This document shows, one piece after another, positions 45,013 to 54,983 of a stretch of DNA of 61,626 bases. The DNA is from Candidatus Sabulitectum sp. (GTDB taxonomy: Bacteria > Fermentibacterota > Fermentibacteria > Fermentibacterales > JCC-6): NCBI GenBank assembly GCA_029938555.1, contig JAOZUR010000001.1, positions 1 to 61,626 of the forward strand, written 5' to 3'. The position numbers were made by a program, and so were the translations under genes. Each line of letters starts with the position of its first letter. Position 1 is the stretch's first letter. Under the pieces are notes generated by a model that was not told where the DNA came from, made no database searches, and worked only from the letters and a program-made list of their open reading frames with translations.

Positions 45013-45892
45013 TTCCACCGATGATTGCTTCAACGAATTTCCTTCCGTTAAATGGTATGATATCGTTTGCCCCCTCACCAACACCTATGAAACGAATTGG
45101 CAATTTCAGTTCTCGGGCCATTGCAAATACAGATCCTCCTTTGGCAGTACCATCAAGTTTGGTAATTACCAAATCAGTTACAGGTAGGAACTCCATAAAT
45201 TGCTGCGCCTGGGGAAGAGCATTCTGCCCCACTGTTCCATCAAGAACAAGCAAAACTCTATGTGGGGCACCTTCCATGGCTTTCCCTGCAACGCGATAAA
45301 CTTTTGAAAGTTCATTCATAAGCCCTTTTTGTGTGGGAAGCCTTCCAGCGGTATCAATTATTACATGATCAAAACTATTAGATTGAGCTCTTTTAATAGA
45401 ATCAAATGTGACAGCACCAGGGTCAGTCCCCTCAATACTTGTTAAAACCTCAATATCAAGTCTTTCACCCCACAGGGCAAGTTGTTCTGAAGCAGCTGCT
45501 CTGTATGTATCAGCGCAGCCCATTAGAACAGACTTTCCATCTTTTTTCAACATTTGAGATAACCGTGCTATGGTTGTGGTTTTACCTGCACCATTAACGC
45601 CAACAACCATTGTAACTGCAGGTTTCACAGATGGTACCCAGGGGTCATATTCGGGAATAAGCTCTTCAAGTGTATTTGCAAGAATATTCTTCCACTGACT
45701 ATCGCTATTAATCTTGAATTCTTTATTAAATCGATCAAGAACAAGCTCTGTTAATTCCCAGCCAAGATCACTTGCTAAAAGTATTTCCTCTGCCAGCTCA
45801 AGAGTATTTTCATCAAGCCCCTTACCGAAAACTTCTCCCAGTTTCCTAGAAAGTGCAAATCGACTCTTTTTAAGTTTTTCTCTTAGATTCAC
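45005..45892 (-). CDS. ftsY: Signal recognition particle receptor
   Basis: FtsY is the GTPase that docks SRP-ribosome complexes at the membrane for co-translational insertion. G-domain motifs: GVNGAGKTTTIARL (G1), DTYRAAASEQL, DTAGRLPTQ (G3), TKLDGTAKGG (G4) and FIGVGE with GEGANDIIPF near the end. An N-domain of about 90 helical residues precedes it; the acidic A-domain of E. coli FtsY is absent, giving the short form (295 residues). The GTG start lies just after the smc stop with GAGATGG upstream. smc-ftsY adjacency is a widespread arrangement. Confidence 0.95.
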   Translation of the reverse strand: MNLREKLKKSRFALSRKLGEVFGKGLDENTLELAEEILLASDLGWELTELVLDRFNKEFKINSDSQWKNILANTLEELIPEYDPWVPSVKPAVTMVVGVNGAGKTTTIARLSQMLKKDGKSVLMGCADTYRAAASEQLALWGERLDIEVLTSIEGTDPGAVTFDSIKRAQSNSFDHVIIDTAGRLPTQKGLMNELSKVYRVAGKAMEGAPHRVLLVLDGTVGQNALPQAQQFMEFLPVTDLVITKLDGTAKGGSVFAMARELKLPIRFIGVGEGANDIIPFNGRKFVEAIIGGND

Positions 45893-45893
45893 T

Positions 45894-48800
45894 CTATACC
45901 ATCTCTTCCAGATTTACAGATGTAATGGTACTGACTCCATCTTCCGCCATGGTTATTCCATACAGAACATCAGCACCTTCCATAGTTCGTTTATTGTGTG
46001 TTATTACTATAAACTGAGTATTCACAGAAAATTCCCGAAGAATTGATATGAATTTATCTGTATTCGAGTCATCAAAAGGACCATCCAGCTCATCGAGAAC
46101 GCAAAAAGGAGATGGTTTCACCAGATAAAGACTGAACAACAATGCAACTGCAGTTAAAGCTCTTTCACCAGCAGACAATGCAATAACATTCTTTAATTTC
46201 TTTCCTTTGGGTCTTGCAAGAATTTCAATTCCTCCCTCAAGTGGGTCGTTTCCTTCAATTGAAATAATATCCCCTTCACCACCACCAAAGAGCTTTACGA
46301 ACATATTCTGAAAATGAGTTCGTACTTTATCAAAAGTTTCCTTAAACCTCTCTGCGGCTTCTGTGTTTATTTCTGTAATTGCCTTGACAAGGGAAGCTTG
46401 CGCCTGGTCCAAATCGTCTCTTTGAGTTACTAGGTAAGTCAATCGCTGGGAAGTTTCTTCAAATTCGGAAACAGCAAGCATATTAACAGGACCTATTTTT
46501 TCAAGGGTTAAACTTTTTCTATTCAATTCTAAGATTAATTCTTCGGGAAGTTTTCCCATGTAAGGATTATCTTTAATCGAATCTTTTTCCTCAAAACTTT
46601 TTAATTTATCTAAAAGATAAGTTGTTTGGGATTCTAATTCAATCATTGAAGTTTTTGCTTTCCCTAACTTCTCTCTTATTTTTTGTACTTCCCTTTCAAG
46701 AACAGCTGAACTTTCCATTAACACATTTCTCTGCTTAGAATAATTTACCCTTTGCTCTTCTTCAGTTGCCCGTCTGCTTTTCAGTACATGATTTTCCTTT
46801 ACAAGAATATCAGTTCTGTTTCTGAGTGAAATTATTCCAGCTCCTGATTTTTCATTCTCTCTTTGCAGCTCCTCAATAAGATCAAAAAGATTATCAGATT
46901 CATTTCCAAGCAATTCAATTCTGCTTTTAACTTCCTTCTGTCTGTTTAAGCTATCCCTTAAATTAAAACCAAGATTATCAGATTGCCTCCTGGCATCCAC
47001 TATTTGGCTTTCCATAGTTGACAACTCAATTATCAATTTTTCCTCTATATGTATAGCGTCTGCTCTTTTATCTTCTAGAACGGTAATGCTATTTTCAATA
47101 TCAAGACCGGAACTTATTGCTTTGTTTTCTTCTATTTTAATCAAATCCATGTTACAAGTATCTATCTGAATATTGATTAAGCTAAATTCTCTTTCAGCAT
47201 TTTTAAGTGAAGTTTGACTACCAACCAGTTTACCTTCAATTTTTCTTTGGTTTTCACTGATTTCTTTAATAGTCTCCTTAATTATAGAAACTTTACCATT
47301 GTGATCATCTCTGGAAAGAAGCAAATCTCTTTTAATCTGTAGTGACTTTTTCAATTGTTTTTCCAGAGCCTCAAGTATATCATTAAGCTCGAGAGATCCT
47401 GCACTTGATTCGGATACACCTAATTTAACCAAACCATCAGGTCTGAAAACATCTCCTTGAATGGTTACCACCGGTCGAGAAAAACCGCTGGAAATCCATG
47501 ATATGGCGGTGGCACGATCTGGAGCCAAAACACCATAGCTTAAAAGATCACTGATGAAATGAAATTTGTCATTTTTTTCCACACAATCAACAAGAGAAAC
47601 TGCCTTTTCAGGCATCTTCACCGAACAAATACTTACAGGCAGTAAATACCTTCTGCCGTCGCCTTTTGTGTTGTGGTCTATGCTATGAATAAATCCAGCA
47701 GAATCAAAACTATCAAGATAAGCACCAATAGCTTTGCCCATTCCTGAAAATGGTTTTATCAAAGAGGAAAGACCATTGCTTGTTGAAGATTCCTGTAAAA
47801 GACTATTAATCTGTCTGACCCTCTCCTGTAGCACAGCAATTGATTGCCCTGATTCAGATAATTCTCCGTTTACTAAAGAAATCTTATCTTGAAAATCAAT
47901 CAAAGAATGTTTTTCTCTGTGCAAAGAATCCTCAATAGATTTCAATTTTTCTGTGAGCACAGTACAATCCTCACTAAATCCAGAAATACTGTTGTTTGTT
48001 ACAGTTTTCTTTTCTGTGAGTGATTCAATTAACTCCTTTAGAGAGGTCAGTTTATGCAAACGAGCTTCTTCTTGGCGTATCTGTTCACGGAAAGAATGAC
48101 GAAGTTGATCAAGCTGTGCATCAAATTCCAATCTGATTGATTTTGTTTGATTCTTCTTTTCTCTGATTAACTTCAACTTTTGTTCAAGTAGTTCTAATGC
48201 TTTTACTGCTTTTTCATTTTCATTTTGAAACCCCTTGATAGACAAAAAAAGCTGTGCCTGCTGGTCTTCAAGCTCTTCAAGATCTGAAGCATACCGGTGA
48301 ACTCTCTCTCGTTCGCGAGCCATTCTAGCGTTGTTCTCTGCAATCTTGGTTTCTGCAGAAATAATTCTTTCTGATGTCACTGCTGATTCGCGGTCATTTG
48401 CTGCAAGCTTGGAATCAAGATCAGAGCATTTTCTGTGGGTATCATCTAATCCATTCTGCACGCGACTAAATTGAAGTCTAGCTTCTGCTAGAACCGCTGA
48501 CTGGGTGGCAAGTGAAGCAGTTTCCCTGCCTACTATGGCTCCTGTTTCCTCAAGTTGATCAGTTTTATTTTTAAGATCCGCTTTTATTTTAGATGCCTCA
48601 ATAAATCGCATGGCAAGCTGTATCAAACCAACTGTTTCTGAAATTTTCTCATGTCTTTTGTAAGCAGATACCTGCTTTTTTAATCCATTGCAGGTAGACT
48701 CTACTTCTACAATTATGTCTGATAACCTTTCAAGATCACCAGCTGCTGATTTTAGTTTTAACTCTGCCCGGTGCCTTTGGATTTTGTATTTAACAATACC

Positions 48801-49295
48801 CGCTGCTTCATCAAAAAGAAATCTGCGATCTTCTGGCCGGCTAGATAAAATTGTTCCCACCATTTTTGATTCAAGTATCCAGTAACCTGTTGCTCCTAGC
48901 CCTTTATCCACCACAAGATCTGTAATGTCCATTAGTCGGCATCTACTACCGTTAATGCTGTATTCACTATCGCCTGTTCTAAAAAGTTTTCTGGATACCG
49001 ACACTTCGTCGTAATCCAAACTCAATACACGATCTGCATTATCGAAAGTAAGAATAACCTCGGCCATGCCAAGTTGTTTGCGTTTTGTAGAACCGGAAAA
49101 AATAACAGATTCCATTCGATCAGCACGAAGTTGTTTGGGGCTCTGATTACCCAAAACCCATCTAATTGCATCAGCAACATTGCTTTTACCACAGCCATTT
49201 GGACCTACAACAGCAGAAATTCCCTGTTTGAAATCGATTTTGAATGGATCAGCAAAAGATTTGAATCCCACAATTTCAAGTCTTTTAAGTCGCAT
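45894..49295 (-). CDS. smc: Chromosome segregation protein SMC
   Basis: This 1133-residue SMC ATPase is the core of the condensin-like complex with ScpAB. The N-terminal ATPase half has GFKSFADP and P-loop GPNGCGKSNVADA. Two long coiled coils (about 165-480 and 660-960) flank a hinge around 500-650. The C-terminal half has the signature LSAGERALTAVALLFS (Gly to Ala against the usual LSGGER) and Walker B PFCVLDELDGPFDDSN. The ATG overlaps the phosphatidyltransferase gene end by 11 bases, with GGAAAGG upstream. It is slightly shorter than the ~1190 residues usual in Bacillus. ScpA and ScpB genes are not in the window. Confidence 0.95.
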   Translation of the reverse strand: MRLKRLEIVGFKSFADPFKIDFKQGISAVVGPNGCGKSNVADAIRWVLGNQSPKQLRADRMESVIFSGSTKRKQLGMAEVILTFDNADRVLSLDYDEVSVSRKLFRTGDSEYSINGSRCRLMDITDLVVDKGLGATGYWILESKMVGTILSSRPEDRRFLFDEAAGIVKYKIQRHRAELKLKSAAGDLERLSDIIVEVESTCNGLKKQVSAYKRHEKISETVGLIQLAMRFIEASKIKADLKNKTDQLEETGAIVGRETASLATQSAVLAEARLQFSRVQNGLDDTHRKCSDLDSKLAANDRESAVTSERIISAETKIAENNARMARERERVHRYASDLEELEDQQAQLFLSIKGFQNENEKAVKALELLEQKLKLIREKKNQTKSIRLEFDAQLDQLRHSFREQIRQEEARLHKLTSLKELIESLTEKKTVTNNSISGFSEDCTVLTEKLKSIEDSLHREKHSLIDFQDKISLVNGELSESGQSIAVLQERVRQINSLLQESSTSNGLSSLIKPFSGMGKAIGAYLDSFDSAGFIHSIDHNTKGDGRRYLLPVSICSVKMPEKAVSLVDCVEKNDKFHFISDLLSYGVLAPDRATAISWISSGFSRPVVTIQGDVFRPDGLVKLGVSESSAGSLELNDILEALEKQLKKSLQIKRDLLLSRDDHNGKVSIIKETIKEISENQRKIEGKLVGSQTSLKNAEREFSLINIQIDTCNMDLIKIEENKAISSGLDIENSITVLEDKRADAIHIEEKLIIELSTMESQIVDARRQSDNLGFNLRDSLNRQKEVKSRIELLGNESDNLFDLIEELQRENEKSGAGIISLRNRTDILVKENHVLKSRRATEEEQRVNYSKQRNVLMESSAVLEREVQKIREKLGKAKTSMIELESQTTYLLDKLKSFEEKDSIKDNPYMGKLPEELILELNRKSLTLEKIGPVNMLAVSEFEETSQRLTYLVTQRDDLDQAQASLVKAITEINTEAAERFKETFDKVRTHFQNMFVKLFGGGEGDIISIEGNDPLEGGIEILARPKGKKLKNVIALSAGERALTAVALLFSLYLVKPSPFCVLDELDGPFDDSNTDKFISILREFSVNTQFIVITHNKRTMEGADVLYGITMAEDGVSTITSVNLEEMV

Positions 49296-49848
49296 TTGTT
49301 ACCTTTCCTGATTTAAAAGCACTAAATACGTAGGTAAAAAAACTGAAAACAACAAGCAAAATAGATAATAAACCTAAAAAGTCTATATTATAAAAAACTT
49401 CAGAATTAGGAAACTGAATTTGTGGGAATATAGCTTGCCTTAACATATAAATTGACAAAACTGTTGTTGCTAGTTTTCCCCATATATTAGAAGAAGGTGG
49501 TGAAGCCTTCCTGTAAAACAACAGTCCTCCGGCTATTATCAATAAATCTCGCCCTATAAGAATCGCAAAAAACCATAATGGAACAAGATGTTTTAACAAC
49601 AAGGTTATAGCAAAAATAGTAAAAGCAATTTTGTCGGCCAGCGGATCCAGAATTTTTCCCCAATCACTCACAGTACCTGTTCTTCTGGCAACTTGACCGT
49701 CAACTGCATCGGAAAGAATGGCGAGAACCATAAAAATAAAAGTGTACAGCATTTCACCGTTCCACAGAAAATAACAAGCAATACCAGTGAGAGGAATTCG
49801 TAAAATACTTACAATATTTGCCGCTGTAAAAAATCGACCTTTAATCAT
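49285..49848 (-). CDS. CDP-alcohol phosphatidyltransferase (PgsA-like)
   Basis: This 187-residue inner-membrane enzyme has about five helices and the complete family motif DAVDGQVARRTG...D...D (SDAVDGQVAR at about residue 47, then WGKILDPLADK). It replaces CMP of CDP-diacylglycerol with an alcohol; the length, and 'NIVSILRIPL' at the start, best fit CDP-diacylglycerol-glycerol-3-phosphate 3-phosphatidyltransferase (pgsA), the first step to phosphatidylglycerol. Other alcohols cannot be excluded. It overlaps recN by 8 bases and smc by 11 bases. Confidence 0.85.
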   Translation of the reverse strand: MIKGRFFTAANIVSILRIPLTGIACYFLWNGEMLYTFIFMVLAILSDAVDGQVARRTGTVSDWGKILDPLADKIAFTIFAITLLLKHLVPLWFFAILIGRDLLIIAGGLLFYRKASPPSSNIWGKLATTVLSIYMLRQAIFPQIQFPNSEVFYNIDFLGLLSILLVVFSFFTYVFSAFKSGKVTNAT

Positions 49849-51466
49849 TGTAAAACTCTAACAATTTTGCTGCATGAATTTCGGCGCCAGCGCCACCTCC
49901 AAGAAGTCTTGCCAACTCAATCAATTGATCTTCGTATGAATCAAGAGTAGATATTGATGTTACAGGCATTCCGTCAGAATAATTTTTTGTGACAGCAAGA
50001 TGTCTGTGGCCTCTAGATGCTATCTGTGCCAGGTGTGAAATCACAATAATCTGCCTTGACTTTGCAGCTCTTAAAAGAGATTCTGCAAGATTGTGTGCAG
50101 TTTCCCCTCCTGTGCCTGCATCTATTTCATCAAAAACAAGAGTAGAAGAGTCTGCGGAATCTGCCACAACAAGTGCCAGAGCAAGAGATACACGAGACAA
50201 TTCACCACCACTGGCAACTACTTCAAGAGAGTCTTCGGGAATACCCCTGTTGGCTGAAAACAGAAAAAGAGCTGATTCTGCTCCTGTTGAATCCAGTGGT
50301 TTGCCTTCTATCTCTATTAAAGATTCAGGTGGATTTAGTTTTATAGAAAACTGAGCATGTGGCATATTAAGTTGAACCATTTCAGCAACGGATAACTTAG
50401 CCAATCTTTTTGCTGCTTTTTTTCTTTTAACAGTAAGCTTATTTGCATTTTTTAAAACTTCTTCAGCAAGAGCTGGTTGCAATAGAACCAATTCATCTCT
50501 CTCTAACCTGGCGTCGGTGAATGCTTCCAATTTTTTCCATAAATTTTCTCTGTACTCCAACATTAATTCTACCGTTCCACCACATCTATTGATTAAATCT
50601 GAATAATCATCAAGCCTACTGTCTATTTTCTGTACTTTAACCGGCGCTTCTTCTAAATCGGATATGTCTGATGCCAGAAGATTAACCGCCTCTTCCACTG
50701 CGATACTAGCCTGAGAAATTAACTCGGTAAGTTCTTCTTTTCCCGAAAATTCTCTCTGCAGTTTTCTTAGAATACCGGAGAGTACAGTTGAAATACCATC
50801 ATCAGAGAAAAGAGCTTCATAAGTTTCTTGTAAAAGAGAAGATTGCTCTACATTTTTTTTAATCGAAAATCGCAAATCAACCAATGCTGTGTAATCATCT
50901 ATAGAAGGATTTATTTCATTAAACAGCGTGATTTCATGAGAAATTAAATCTCTACTTGTTTCCGATTCAAGAAGAAATGAATCTAATTTTTTAACCCTGA
51001 GAATATTTTCCTTCCACTGAAGAAAAACTTTTTCGTATTTTTTTCGCAAGGGGAATGAACCTGCAAAAGTATCTAGAATATCTAACTGGCGTGAGGGTTT
51101 AAGCAAAACAGGTGTAAATCTTTGACTATGAATTGTTATGTATCCATGAACTGTTGTTCTTACCTCTTCAAGGGTAGACAGGGTATCATCTATAAAAATT
51201 CTGCTTCTGCCCTGGGCACCAAGTTCTCGGCGGATTACTGTTTCAGAACCATTGGGTAACTGAAAAACAGCTTCTACCGAGGCTGTTTTTGCTCCTGGAC
51301 GAACCAAGGTTTTATCAGCTCTTGCCCCTACTGCCAGTTTTAATCCGTCCACAAGAACAGATTTTCCACTTCCAGTTTCACCAGTGATAACATTCAATCC
51401 ACTTGTAAATTCCATTGAAGCATCACTGATGGTAACAAGATTTTTAAATGTCATCGAAAGAAGCAT
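49841..51466 (-). CDS. recN: DNA repair protein RecN
   Basis: RecN is an SMC-like ATPase acting in double-strand-break repair. Seen: MLLSMTFKNLVTISDA at the start, P-loop GETGSGKSVLVDGLKLAVG, ABC signature VASGGELSRVSLALALV, Walker B TLVFDEIDAGTGGETA and ISHLAQIAS. The central coiled coil spans about residues 130-330. The reading frame runs further upstream into nadK, but the ATG of MLLSM just after the nadK stop matches the normal RecN N-terminus; GGGGGTGAT lies about 9 bases upstream. About 541 residues, normal for the family. Confidence 0.93.
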   Translation of the reverse strand: MLLSMTFKNLVTISDASMEFTSGLNVITGETGSGKSVLVDGLKLAVGARADKTLVRPGAKTASVEAVFQLPNGSETVIRRELGAQGRSRIFIDDTLSTLEEVRTTVHGYITIHSQRFTPVLLKPSRQLDILDTFAGSFPLRKKYEKVFLQWKENILRVKKLDSFLLESETSRDLISHEITLFNEINPSIDDYTALVDLRFSIKKNVEQSSLLQETYEALFSDDGISTVLSGILRKLQREFSGKEELTELISQASIAVEEAVNLLASDISDLEEAPVKVQKIDSRLDDYSDLINRCGGTVELMLEYRENLWKKLEAFTDARLERDELVLLQPALAEEVLKNANKLTVKRKKAAKRLAKLSVAEMVQLNMPHAQFSIKLNPPESLIEIEGKPLDSTGAESALFLFSANRGIPEDSLEVVASGGELSRVSLALALVVADSADSSTLVFDEIDAGTGGETAHNLAESLLRAAKSRQIIVISHLAQIASRGHRHLAVTKNYSDGMPVTSISTLDSYEDQLIELARLLGGGAGAEIHAAKLLEFYND

Positions 51467-51476
51467 TAACAACAGA

Positions 51477-52262
51477 TCACCCCCTGTACCCCCAACCAAG
51501 CTTTTTTCCCAGCATTGCATAATAATCTGATTTTTTCCCTGTTCTAACAACCGGACACGAAAGAGATGAAACCTGTACGGTGATTGAATCACCTTGTTTC
51601 ATCGAGCCACATTTTGCTATACCATCCGCTAAAATTAATGGTTTTTTTCCTCTTGAACGAATAATGGTAAATTCTATTCTTGCAGAAAGAGGCACTACAA
51701 TAGGTCTTATTGCTAAAAGATGAGGACAGATTGAGGTAATAATAGCAACCGGTAGATTTGGGTGAAGAATAGGCCCACCGCATGAAAGATTGTATGCTGT
51801 AGAGCCTGATGGTGTTGAAACCATAACACCATCCGATGCCATAACTGCAACTTCTCTACCATCAACAAGAACCCTGATATGAAGAATTCCGCCTTCTGCA
51901 GCACGGCTGATACATATTTCGTTAAGGGCCCGTACACAGATGCCTCCAGGTCCAGTAGTTTTCAGTACAGGAAGATTTTCAATTTCATAATCACCTGTTC
52001 TAAGACACTGAATTGATTCACTAATTTCATGAAGCTCGCAGTCTGCCAAAAAGCCAAGATGGCCTGCATTCACACCCAGAATAGGTACATTTGTGCCAAG
52101 CAATTTATCCATTACTTTAAGAATCGTTCCATCGCCACCAATAGCAACTGCAATATCAGCTTTAAGAATCTCAGAGACAATTTCCATGTGATATTCCGAT
52201 AACAAACTTCCATACTCTGCTATTGTCGAACCTGGCATATAAATCTTCTTAACTGCCTTCAC
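51477..52262 (-). CDS. nadK: NAD kinase
   Basis: NadK phosphorylates NAD at the 2' hydroxyl to NADP. Family motifs: AIGGDGTILK (GGDGT), ALNEICISR (NE), SDGVMVSTPSGSTAYNLSCGGP (TPSGSTAY region) and CPHLLAIRPIVVP. At 261 residues it is a compact bacterial form. The GTG start has AAGGA 6 bases upstream and overlaps the dxs end by 14 bases, indicating coupling. Confidence 0.95.
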   Translation of the reverse strand: MKAVKKIYMPGSTIAEYGSLLSEYHMEIVSEILKADIAVAIGGDGTILKVMDKLLGTNVPILGVNAGHLGFLADCELHEISESIQCLRTGDYEIENLPVLKTTGPGGICVRALNEICISRAAEGGILHIRVLVDGREVAVMASDGVMVSTPSGSTAYNLSCGGPILHPNLPVAIITSICPHLLAIRPIVVPLSARIEFTIIRSRGKKPLILADGIAKCGSMKQGDSITVQVSSLSCPVVRTGKKSDYYAMLGKKLGWGYRG

Positions 52263-54102
52263 TAGAATTCCTTACATAACTTTCTATTGAATCAGCAATT
52301 CCCGTGGAATCAAGACCCAATTCAGTCAATATTTCACTGGTACTTCCATGCGATGCAAACTCATCCGGTATTCCGAGACAAAGCGCATTTGAATTTGAGA
52401 AAACAGATGTTACAAACTGACCAAATCCACCTGTAATCGATCCTTCTTCAAGAGTAACAGTAAGTCGATTAAATGCAAGTTCTTTAATGGTTTCTACAGG
52501 CGCAGGTTTTAACCACACAGGATCAAAGACTAAAACATCGATGCCCTTTCCTTGTAGAATATCTGCAACTTTCATTGCAGTGGAAACCATAGTTCCAACG
52601 GCAATTAAAAGAACATGTTTTCCTTGTCGAACCACCTGTCCAACACCCTTGTGTAGAACTTCCGGTGAAGGAAATCTTAACTCAGGTTCCTGCCCTCTGG
52701 GATAGCGAATTCCCGTGGGTTCGTTAAGGTCTGACAGAGTCGAAGATATAAGTTTAGAAAGCACCGTACAATCTCGTGGAGCTGCAAGGGTGAGACCAGG
52801 AATAGCAAGAAACATGGATATGTCAAAAATGCCATGGTGAGTTGGACCATCTGCCCCTACAATTCCAGCTCTATCCATAGCAAATAATACTGGTGCATTC
52901 TGTAGCGCTACATCATGAATAACCTGATCATATGAACGCTGCATAAAACTGCTGTATATTGCAACTACAGGTTTCATTCCGCCAAAAGCAAGGCCAGCAG
53001 AAAAAGTTACAGCATGCTGTTCTGCAATGCCCACATCAAAAAACCGATCTGGAAATCTGTCTGCAAATGTACTAAGGCCAGTTCCATCTGGCATAGCTGC
53101 TGTAATGGCCACAACAGTTGGATCCTTTTCAGCTACCTTTAGAAGGGTATCAGAGAAAGCTTTTGTAAAAGTAATTCCCGGACTTTTTATGGCGGCACCA
53201 CTAATGCCGTGATGGGATACTGGCCTGACCTCAGCAGGTCGATAACCTTTGCCTTTTTTGGTTATAACATGGACAAGAACAGGGCCCGATATGTTTTTCA
53301 CCCGTTGCAGAACCCCTGTAAGCATAGCTAAGTCGTGGCCTGGAATGGGACCAAAATAGGTAACACCAAACTCTTCAAAAATACTAGCTGGGGTAACTAT
53401 AGTTTTTTTAATGGCAGAGGAAACTTCATGTGCTGCAATTCTTACCCGTTCACCAAGGGATGGAACTTTTCCAAGCGCTTTCCATACTCCATCCTTAAAC
53501 TTGTTGTATGTAGGATCTGTCAGTAATTTGTTAAGATGACGAGAAAGCGCACCTACATTTTTTGATATGGACATCTCATTGTCATTAAGAATAATTGTAA
53601 TGTCTGAATCAAGTGAGCCGGCATTGTTTAAACCCTCAAAAGCCATTCCTGCAGTCATGGATCCATCACCAATAATTGCAACAATTCGTTCATTCCGTCC
53701 AGCGAGATCTCGAGCAGCAGCAAAACCTAGTGCAGCACTGATTGAAGTACTTGAATGGCCTGTTCCGAAAACATCATATACACTCTCTGATCTTCTAGGA
53801 AATCCGCTTAACCCACCGGTCTGCCTCATTGTATGAAATAGTTCACGCCTACCTGTTAAAAGTTTCCAAGGGTAAGTCTGATGCCCCACATCCCAGATAA
53901 TTCTATCTTCTGCCGGGTTATAAATTGTAAGAAGGGCAATTGTCAGCTCTACTACACCCAAACTGGAAGCTAAATGTCCCCCAGTTTTACAAATTACCCC
54001 TATTATTCTTTCTCTGATTTGGTCTGCAAGAAAAACTCGGTCTTCCAGTGATAATAGTGCAATTTGCTCTGGTTCATTAATACTATCTAGAATATTAGCC
54101 AT
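52249..54102 (-). CDS. dxs: 1-deoxy-D-xylulose-5-phosphate synthase
   Basis: DXS is the thiamine-diphosphate enzyme that joins pyruvate and glyceraldehyde 3-phosphate, the entry to the MEP isoprenoid pathway. Seen: GGHLASSLGVVELT, WDVGHQTYPWKLLTGR, FGTGHSSTSISAALG, the ThDP motif GDGSMTAGMAFEGLNNAG...NDNEMSIS (GDG...N), DVGIAEQHAV and DRAGIVGADGPTHHG. The 617-residue length is normal. ATG overlaps the ispA stop by 1 base (TAATG). Next to ispA, as in many bacteria. Confidence 0.96.
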   Translation of the reverse strand: MANILDSINEPEQIALLSLEDRVFLADQIRERIIGVICKTGGHLASSLGVVELTIALLTIYNPAEDRIIWDVGHQTYPWKLLTGRRELFHTMRQTGGLSGFPRRSESVYDVFGTGHSSTSISAALGFAAARDLAGRNERIVAIIGDGSMTAGMAFEGLNNAGSLDSDITIILNDNEMSISKNVGALSRHLNKLLTDPTYNKFKDGVWKALGKVPSLGERVRIAAHEVSSAIKKTIVTPASIFEEFGVTYFGPIPGHDLAMLTGVLQRVKNISGPVLVHVITKKGKGYRPAEVRPVSHHGISGAAIKSPGITFTKAFSDTLLKVAEKDPTVVAITAAMPDGTGLSTFADRFPDRFFDVGIAEQHAVTFSAGLAFGGMKPVVAIYSSFMQRSYDQVIHDVALQNAPVLFAMDRAGIVGADGPTHHGIFDISMFLAIPGLTLAAPRDCTVLSKLISSTLSDLNEPTGIRYPRGQEPELRFPSPEVLHKGVGQVVRQGKHVLLIAVGTMVSTAMKVADILQGKGIDVLVFDPVWLKPAPVETIKELAFNRLTVTLEEGSITGGFGQFVTSVFSNSNALCLGIPDEFASHGSTSEILTELGLDSTGIADSIESYVRNSSEGS

Positions 54103-54983
54103 TATTTTCTTCTTTCTGGAAGATACTCAACCAGTTCTCTTATAACAGACCAGTCACCGTTCAAATCATCAAGGCGATTTGAAATTGAAGATGCATTTTC
54201 ATAGGCAAGTTCAATGGCTCCTTGAACACCTAACTGAGATACGGGATTCCATTTACCCATTTCTGCGTCTTTAGCAACAGCTTTTCCCATTTCTTCAGTA
54301 GTACCAATAACATCTAGAATATCATCAGTCAATTGAAACAACCACCCAACATCATCGCCAATAGAAGAAATCATTTCAAGCTCACTTAAAGATACACCGG
54401 CAGCAATTGTTCCCAGTTCCATTGAAACTCTGATCATGGCAGATGTTTTTCCTCTGATCATTCGCTGAGTCCAAACTTTATCTGCATGGGTTGGATGATA
54501 CATATCCATAAATTGCCCCCCCACAAGGAATGCTGAGCCGGTTGCAGAGCAAAATTTATGTAACATTTCTTTTACTTGTTTATCGGGGAGATTTGTCTTT
54601 AAAAGAGCCCTAAATGCTTCAATAAGCAACCTATCTCCTGCATACACTGCTTTTTTCGTACCACAAATTTTATGCAAAGCAGGTTTACCACGACGAGTAT
54701 CATCATCATCCATACCAGGTAGATCATCATGAATAAGTGAATATGTATGAACCATTTCTACTGAACATGCAGCAGGTAAAGCTACTTTGCCGTTACCACC
54801 CATCGATATATTTGATTGAAGAACAAAAAATGGGCGCAATCTTTTACCCCCTGCATATAATGAATATGCACAGTTTGAAATCTGAGGACTTCCAGAGGTA
54901 AACATTGAAAGTTTAAACAAAGCATCTTCAACTCTGCTAGTACTTTCGCTAAGTGCTATCTTCAATCGGTTGGACATACTCAT
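54102..54983 (-). CDS. ispA: Polyprenyl (farnesyl/geranylgeranyl) diphosphate synthase
   Basis: This short-chain trans-prenyltransferase condenses IPP with allylic diphosphates. First Asp-rich motif DDLPGMDDDDTRRGKP, GGKRLRP for IPP binding, and second motif LTDDILD are all present; the two-residue insert in the first motif is of the bacterial FPP/GGPP synthase type. Of the possible starts (GTG 54989, ATG 54983, ATG 54977), ATG 54983 is preferred because AAGGCG sits 5 bases upstream. It overlaps ymdB by about 35 bases. Product chain length is inferred as C15-C20. Confidence 0.92.
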   Translation of the reverse strand: MSMSNRLKIALSESTSRVEDALFKLSMFTSGSPQISNCAYSLYAGGKRLRPFFVLQSNISMGGNGKVALPAACSVEMVHTYSLIHDDLPGMDDDDTRRGKPALHKICGTKKAVYAGDRLLIEAFRALLKTNLPDKQVKEMLHKFCSATGSAFLVGGQFMDMYHPTHADKVWTQRMIRGKTSAMIRVSMELGTIAAGVSLSELEMISSIGDDVGWLFQLTDDILDVIGTTEEMGKAVAKDAEMGKWNPVSQLGVQGAIELAYENASSISNRLDDLNGDWSVIRELVEYLPERRK